DNA of 64,000 nucleotides from Siphonobacter curvatus (lineage in GTDB: Bacteria; Bacteroidota; Bacteroidia; Cytophagales; Spirosomataceae). Below, one piece after another: positions 60,597 through 64,000 of the stretch. The first letter of the stretch is position 1, and every line of letters starts with the position of its first letter. Location of the stretch: NCBI RefSeq assembly GCF_002943425.1, contig NZ_PTRA01000002.1, forward strand, positions 124,090 through 188,089, read 5' to 3'. Both the position numbers and the translations under genes were made by a program. Below the pieces are notes generated by a model. It made no database searches. It saw only the letters and a program-made list of their open reading frames with translations, and was not told where the DNA came from.

Positions 60597-62081
60597 ATGG
60601 CTAGTGGAGGTAAACGCATGAAATTATCCATCGTTCGGGTCATCTGGAACCTGGAATTGAAAATATTATCCCGGAATAAAGTACTGGTGGCTTTGTTTGC
60701 CATCATGCTTGTGATGCTCCTTTCCGCCCTCTGGATTGGCAACAGCATGTACCGCAAACAGGAACAGACCATCGGCAAAATTCAGGTTCACGAAGCCGAA
60801 ATGCTCGATAGTCTTAAAACCCGTATCCGCCGGATTGAAGCGAACCACATGGTTCACCCCGGCTTTATCTGGGACGATCCGACCTTTGCCTATAACACCG
60901 CCCGTAACGAAGGACCCAAGTTTGCGGTTAAGCAACCCTTTGTTTTACAAGCTCTTAATGTGGGGCAAAGTGACATTCAGCCCTTTTATTACAAAGTGTA
61001 CATCAACAAGAAGCAGTACCTGACGTACGAAGGGGAAATTGATAATAGTCTGCTCCAGTTCATTGGGAACTTTGATTTTGCCTTCGTAGTCATCTACCTG
61101 TTTCCCCTGTTGATTATCGTATTTACGTACAACGTATTATCGAGTGAAAAGGAACAGGGAACTTGGGTACTGCTCAAAACCAGTAATCAATCCATTGCCC
61201 GCTTGATTCAACTACGGGTTAGTATTCGTTACGTGCTCTTTACGGGTCTGTTCTGGTTGCTGGTCATTCCCATCATGGTGGCTTTGCTGGGCAGCAGCTT
61301 TTTAGCCACTTCGAACTGGTGGTGGACCTTCGCCCTGGTTTCGTTGTACTTCGGATTCTGGTTTGTCCTTTCTTTTCTGGTGAACAGTTTCTCGCTAACC
61401 TCGACCGTAAATGCCATGGTTTTGATTTTCCTTTGGCTATTTACGGGGATCCTGATTCCTAATGTATTACAGATTGGTCTGAGTCAGGCATATCCTATTC
61501 CCAGCCGGATTTCGCAGACCAATGAGGAACGGAAAGCCGTCAACAAGTACTTTGAGAAAGACGGACAGCTCCTGACGAAGGAAGTCTTTAGCAGTCCCCG
61601 GACTCTGATTCGGCAGGCTTCGATTGTCACGCCCGGTATGGTGTATGGGTATGGCGTAATCGTTTACAAGAGTCAGGAAATTAAAGATGCGGCGGCAGAG
61701 GTAGCGGAGCGGAAATTGTACGGGCAAATCGAAAAACAGCAGGCGGCCATCCAAGCTTTTCAACTGCTTAGTCCGGCCCTAATGATGCAGGAAGAGCTTT
61801 CCGCTTTGTCGGGAACGCACTGGTTTCAGTTTAACGCCTTTAGCCGCGATGTGGATCAGTTCCGCAAACGCACGCAGCAGTTTTATTACCCGAAAATGAC
61901 GTATGAATCTACCTATCGCACGTTTTCGGTAAAAGACGCTGAGGCGATTCCCACCTTTACGCCCCAGTCGTATCATGATTATAGCTGGAGCAAAATTCCG
62001 CAGGCGTTTATCAGCTACCTGGCTATTATGGGACTGTTGGGCTGGATCGGGCACCGTAAGTTACTGAACGCTCAACGGTAG
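60597..62081 (+). CDS. ABC-2 type permease, DUF3526-like (second)
   Basis: 494 residues from ATG 60597; an internal ATG at 60618 (KLSIVRVIWNLELK) is an equally good start and gives 487. Same architecture as the preceding permease: N-terminal helix VALFAIMLVMLLSALWIG, soluble domain, helices around VVIYLFPLLIIVFTYNVL, YVLFTGLFWLLVIPIMVALLG, WWTFALVSLYFGFWFVLSFLV, NAMVLIFLWLFTGILIP, second soluble domain with coiled-coil-like AAAEVAERKLYGQIEKQQAAIQAF, final helix. SSEKEQGTWVLLKTSNQSIARLIQLR is the coupling segment. Starts 6 bases after its partner; ends the operon before a good terminator. Confidence 0.82.
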   Translation: MASGGKRMKLSIVRVIWNLELKILSRNKVLVALFAIMLVMLLSALWIGNSMYRKQEQTIGKIQVHEAEMLDSLKTRIRRIEANHMVHPGFIWDDPTFAYNTARNEGPKFAVKQPFVLQALNVGQSDIQPFYYKVYINKKQYLTYEGEIDNSLLQFIGNFDFAFVVIYLFPLLIIVFTYNVLSSEKEQGTWVLLKTSNQSIARLIQLRVSIRYVLFTGLFWLLVIPIMVALLGSSFLATSNWWWTFALVSLYFGFWFVLSFLVNSFSLTSTVNAMVLIFLWLFTGILIPNVLQIGLSQAYPIPSRISQTNEERKAVNKYFEKDGQLLTKEVFSSPRTLIRQASIVTPGMVYGYGVIVYKSQEIKDAAAEVAERKLYGQIEKQQAAIQAFQLLSPALMMQEELSALSGTHWFQFNAFSRDVDQFRKRTQQFYYPKMTYESTYRTFSVKDAEAIPTFTPQSYHDYSWSKIPQAFISYLAIMGLLGWIGHRKLLNAQR

Positions 62082-62105
62082 AAATAGATAGATGGGATAG
62101 ACTGG

Positions 62106-62139
62106 GTTATAGTGTAGGCCCACTGTAACTCATTTTTTT
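62106..62139 (+). terminator. Terminator of the TonB receptor-ABC operon
   Basis: GTTATAGTG / CACTGTAAC (62106-62114, 62121-62129; one G-U pair), 6-nt loop, then seven T after a 3-base spacer. Confidence 0.8.
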
Positions 62140-62177
62140 AGAAGACGTATCTGAAAGTATTCTTGCTCTGGTAATCT

Positions 62178-63113
62178 TCAGGAACGACTGTATTGTTTCG
62201 GTTTCGTACCGATGTGTTCGTGAAACACCTTGGAGAAATGACTCAGGTTGGTAAAGCCCAGCCGGTATCCCACCTCTGCTACCGATAGCTTTTCTTCTTT
62301 CAGCAAGCGGGCCGCTTCTTTAATTCGGAAGGTTTGGTAATAACTAAAAAGGCTGTCGCCGAAAATCTGCCGGAATAGGCGTTTGAATTTGGAGGAACTC
62401 ATGTGGGCCTGCCGGGCTAATTCTTCAATAACCGGCGGCGTTTCTAGTCGGGCAAGCATCTGATCCCGAATCGTGTAGATGATTTCCAGATCGTGTGGAT
62501 TCAGGGCATACAGCGGCGTCTGATCCCGCTTTTTTAAAACCATCAGTAATCGGCAAATCAGCTCTTCTACCTTGACTCGTAGAAAAAATAGCTTAAAGGT
62601 TTCTTCGACGGGTTCGCTAACAATCGCGTCCACTAGGGTCTGTAGCGACGGGAAAATCATTTCTTCAAAAAGCAAAGGCTGCGTGTTTTCGATAAGGCTT
62701 TGCAGAAGGGGCGGCAGGTGCGAAGTATCCAGCAAACTCTTTAAATACTGAGCGTCTATTTCGATGTTGAGGGTAGATCGATGGGAGTGAATGGGAACCA
62801 CACCATCGGTTTGCATGTGGCTGGTAGCAATCAAAACCGAAGGTCTATTGGCACCTTGGGTTTCGGGAATGACGTTCTGAAATTTGAAAAGAATCATTTT
62901 TCCGGGAGGCATGACCTCCGGACTCTTAACAATCAGATCTTCGCGGAGGTCGTAATTCAGAATCAGTAACCGGATATGCTCATTGAAAACATAGCCGGAA
63001 CAGGTACCGCTGCCAAAGGTCTCCGGAATGACGACAATTCGGTTCTGAATGACTGTACTTAGTCGTTGTGCCAGTAAAGGTAGAATTTTAGGTACGGTTG
63101 AATCTGGGCTCAT
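62178..63113 (-). CDS. AraC-family transcriptional regulator
   Basis: 311 residues. The ~200-residue N-terminal domain belongs to the AraC_N/ExsA-like type found with oxidoreductase genes (FNEHIRLLILNYDLREDL, HSHRSTLNIEIDAQYLKSLLD, LFFLRVKVEELICRLL). C-terminal double HTH: PPVIEELARQAHMSSSKFKRLFRQIFG and SVAEVGYRLGFTNLSHFSKVFHEHIG. Divergent from the Tet(X)-like monooxygenase gene with only 93 bases between, so it very likely controls that gene. Confidence 0.92.
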   Translation of the reverse strand: MSPDSTVPKILPLLAQRLSTVIQNRIVVIPETFGSGTCSGYVFNEHIRLLILNYDLREDLIVKSPEVMPPGKMILFKFQNVIPETQGANRPSVLIATSHMQTDGVVPIHSHRSTLNIEIDAQYLKSLLDTSHLPPLLQSLIENTQPLLFEEMIFPSLQTLVDAIVSEPVEETFKLFFLRVKVEELICRLLMVLKKRDQTPLYALNPHDLEIIYTIRDQMLARLETPPVIEELARQAHMSSSKFKRLFRQIFGDSLFSYYQTFRIKEAARLLKEEKLSVAEVGYRLGFTNLSHFSKVFHEHIGTKPKQYSRS

Positions 63114-63156
63114 GGATGATCGTTTACGACTGTTTTTAGGCCTAAGGTAGTTATTT

Positions 63157-63164
63157 TATCTTTG
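63157..63164 (+). promoter_or_regulatory. -7 promoter element of the Tet(X)-like gene
   Basis: TATCTTTG, an exact TAnnTTTG match in the 93-base divergent gap, with a partial TTT at the -33 position. Start expected near 63171, 36 bases before the ATG. Confidence 0.5.
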
Positions 63165-63206
63165 AAAGGTCGCCGACTTTTGTACCATCATTAATCAAAC
63201 AAGAAG

Positions 63207-64000
63207 ATGGTACTCAAGGATAAGAAAGTAGCGATCATTGGTGCGGGTCCGGTGGGCCTGACCATGGCCCGATTACTCCAGCAAAAAGGCGTGGATGTAA
63301 GGGTGTACGAACGGGACCCAGATGCCAACGCCCGAATCTGGGGTGGTACGCTGGATTTACACTGGGAATCGGGTCAGAAAGTCTTTCAACAGGCGGGTTT
63401 GCTGGAAAGTTACCTGGACAAAGCCGTACCGATGGGACGGACGCTGGCGGATGAACTGGGCCGTATACACTTCACAAAACAACCTACGCCCGAAAACCAG
63501 TACAACCAACCCGAAATTAACCGGAATGTGCTACGGGAAATTCTGCTGAATAGTTTAGCCGACGGGACGGTGATGTGGGACCGCAAATGTACTAGTCTCG
63601 AAGTAGCGGAGGGGAGTTGGGTACTGCATTTTGACAAGGGGCTAAAGGCCACGGCTGATGTAATCATTGGAGCGAATGGCGGGATGTCTCAGGTAAGAAA
63701 ATGGGTAACGGATCGTGAAGTGGAAGAGACGGGAACGCTGATGATTCAGGGGGAGGTGGTCAATCCCGCCGTTGAATGCCCGAATTTTTATGAATTATGT
63801 CAGGGTAACATCCTGATGAGTGCTTATACGGGAAAGGCCCTGGTGGCCAATCCCAACAACCGGGGCGTGTTGACGTACAATGTCATTCTGCCGAATAAAG
63901 GCGATACTTCCAGTACGGAAAGTATGCGGAGACTGATTGCCGATCAGTTCAAAAGTTGGGCAGAACCCTATCAGCAGTTATTTCGGGCTACCTCGGTTTA
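63207..64000 (+). CDS. Tet(X)-like FAD-dependent monooxygenase (3' end outside window)
   Basis: First 264 residues from ATG 63207; the gene continues past the window. FAD-binding motif VAIIGAGPVGLTMARLLQQKG (in pieces, residues 8-28), VYERD, GGTLDLH, PEINRNVLREILLNSL, then IIGANGGMSQVRKWVTD and VEETGTLMIQGE. By memory alignment this follows tetracycline destructase Tet(X) closely over the full available length, with few gaps up to about residue 220, much more closely than generic phenol hydroxylases. Conserved relative to Tet(X): Arg in the YERD motif, Arg117 and Gln192 equivalents. Not conserved: the Arg213, His234 and Gly236 equivalents appear as Ile, Thr and Asn. So it may hydroxylate a different ring substrate. 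It adds oxygen using NADPH and FAD, in the cytoplasm. Confidence 0.88.
   Translation, partial: MVLKDKKVAIIGAGPVGLTMARLLQQKGVDVRVYERDPDANARIWGGTLDLHWESGQKVFQQAGLLESYLDKAVPMGRTLADELGRIHFTKQPTPENQYNQPEINRNVLREILLNSLADGTVMWDRKCTSLEVAEGSWVLHFDKGLKATADVIIGANGGMSQVRKWVTDREVEETGTLMIQGEVVNPAVECPNFYELCQGNILMSAYTGKALVANPNNRGVLTYNVILPNKGDTSSTESMRRLIADQFKSWAEPYQQLFRATSV

Noticed and set aside
1-64000. rRNA genes, CRISPR arrays, complete insertion sequences, prophage or integrase genes
   Set aside because: None seen on either strand; no transposase or integrase motifs in any sizeable frame.

Overview
The window is about 64 kb of a Bacteroidetes chromosome, most likely order Cytophagales (Spirosoma/Siphonobacter-like; the genus cannot be fixed from sequence alone). 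Evidence: two complete SusC/SusD pairs plus the tail of a third, a type IX secretion C-terminal sorting domain on a giant surface protein, a LytS/LytTR regulatory pair, CarboxypepD_reg-headed TonB receptors, few Shine-Dalgarno sites, and promoter candidates of the Bacteroidetes type (TTG, about 20 bases, TAnnTTTG).

Layout. 1-622: 3' end of a SusD gene with its terminator. 623-1286: no protein gene, but a minus-strand small RNA candidate. 1.3-6.4 kb: SMP-30-like lipoprotein, an epimerase/AraC pair, a second candidate structured RNA (about 4.30-4.70 kb), DUF3291 protein, GNAT acetyltransferase and a small unknown protein. 6.5-20.4 kb: a pectin utilisation locus (GH105, GH43, two CE8 pectin methylesterases, an alpha/beta esterase, a divergent GH28 polygalacturonase, then SusC and SusD). 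20.4-21.0 kb: a small exported-protein gene interrupted by one in-frame amber codon. 21.0-22.5 kb: AT-rich non-coding stretch. 22.5-31.6 kb: one 3024-residue secreted protein with SBBP propeller repeats, many Ig/PKD-like modules, 247-residue tandem repeats and a sorting domain. 32-38 kb: orphan sugar transferase, saccharopine-dehydrogenase-like protein, and an operon of LytS-type kinase, TlpA-like thioredoxin and LytTR regulator. 38.4-40.6 kb: SDR/DoxX-like/AraC operon. 40.9-49.2 kb: GH32 fructanase facing a minus-strand run of DeoR regulator, anhydro-MurNAc kinase (anmK), SusC and SusD. 49.9-55.8 kb: Tat-exported enolase-superfamily protein, SDR and AraC genes, and a four-PAS histidine kinase. 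56.0-62.1 kb: TonB receptor with an ABC-2 type transporter. 62.2-64.0 kb: an AraC regulator divergent from a Tet(X)-like flavin monooxygenase cut by the window end.

How the genes work together: the 6.5-20.3 kb block can trim methyl and possibly acetyl groups from pectin (CE8, esterase), cut the backbone (GH28), import oligomers (SusCD) and finish unsaturated and side-chain products (GH105, GH43). The DeoR-AnmK-SusCD block suggests outer-membrane uptake linked to anhydro-muramic acid salvage. Four AraC regulators each sit next to a nucleotide-cofactor enzyme.

The least explained structure is non-coding. A dispersed intergenic repeat family has three copies (14855-15178 minus, 38161-38336 plus, 49546-49790 plus), is hairpin-rich and ends in a conserved GTCTAGGTGAATAAC-type terminus (one copy reads GATCTAGG). 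Two further hairpin-rich segments have Bacteroidetes-type promoter candidates and intrinsic terminators. All family calls are by eye, without database searches.
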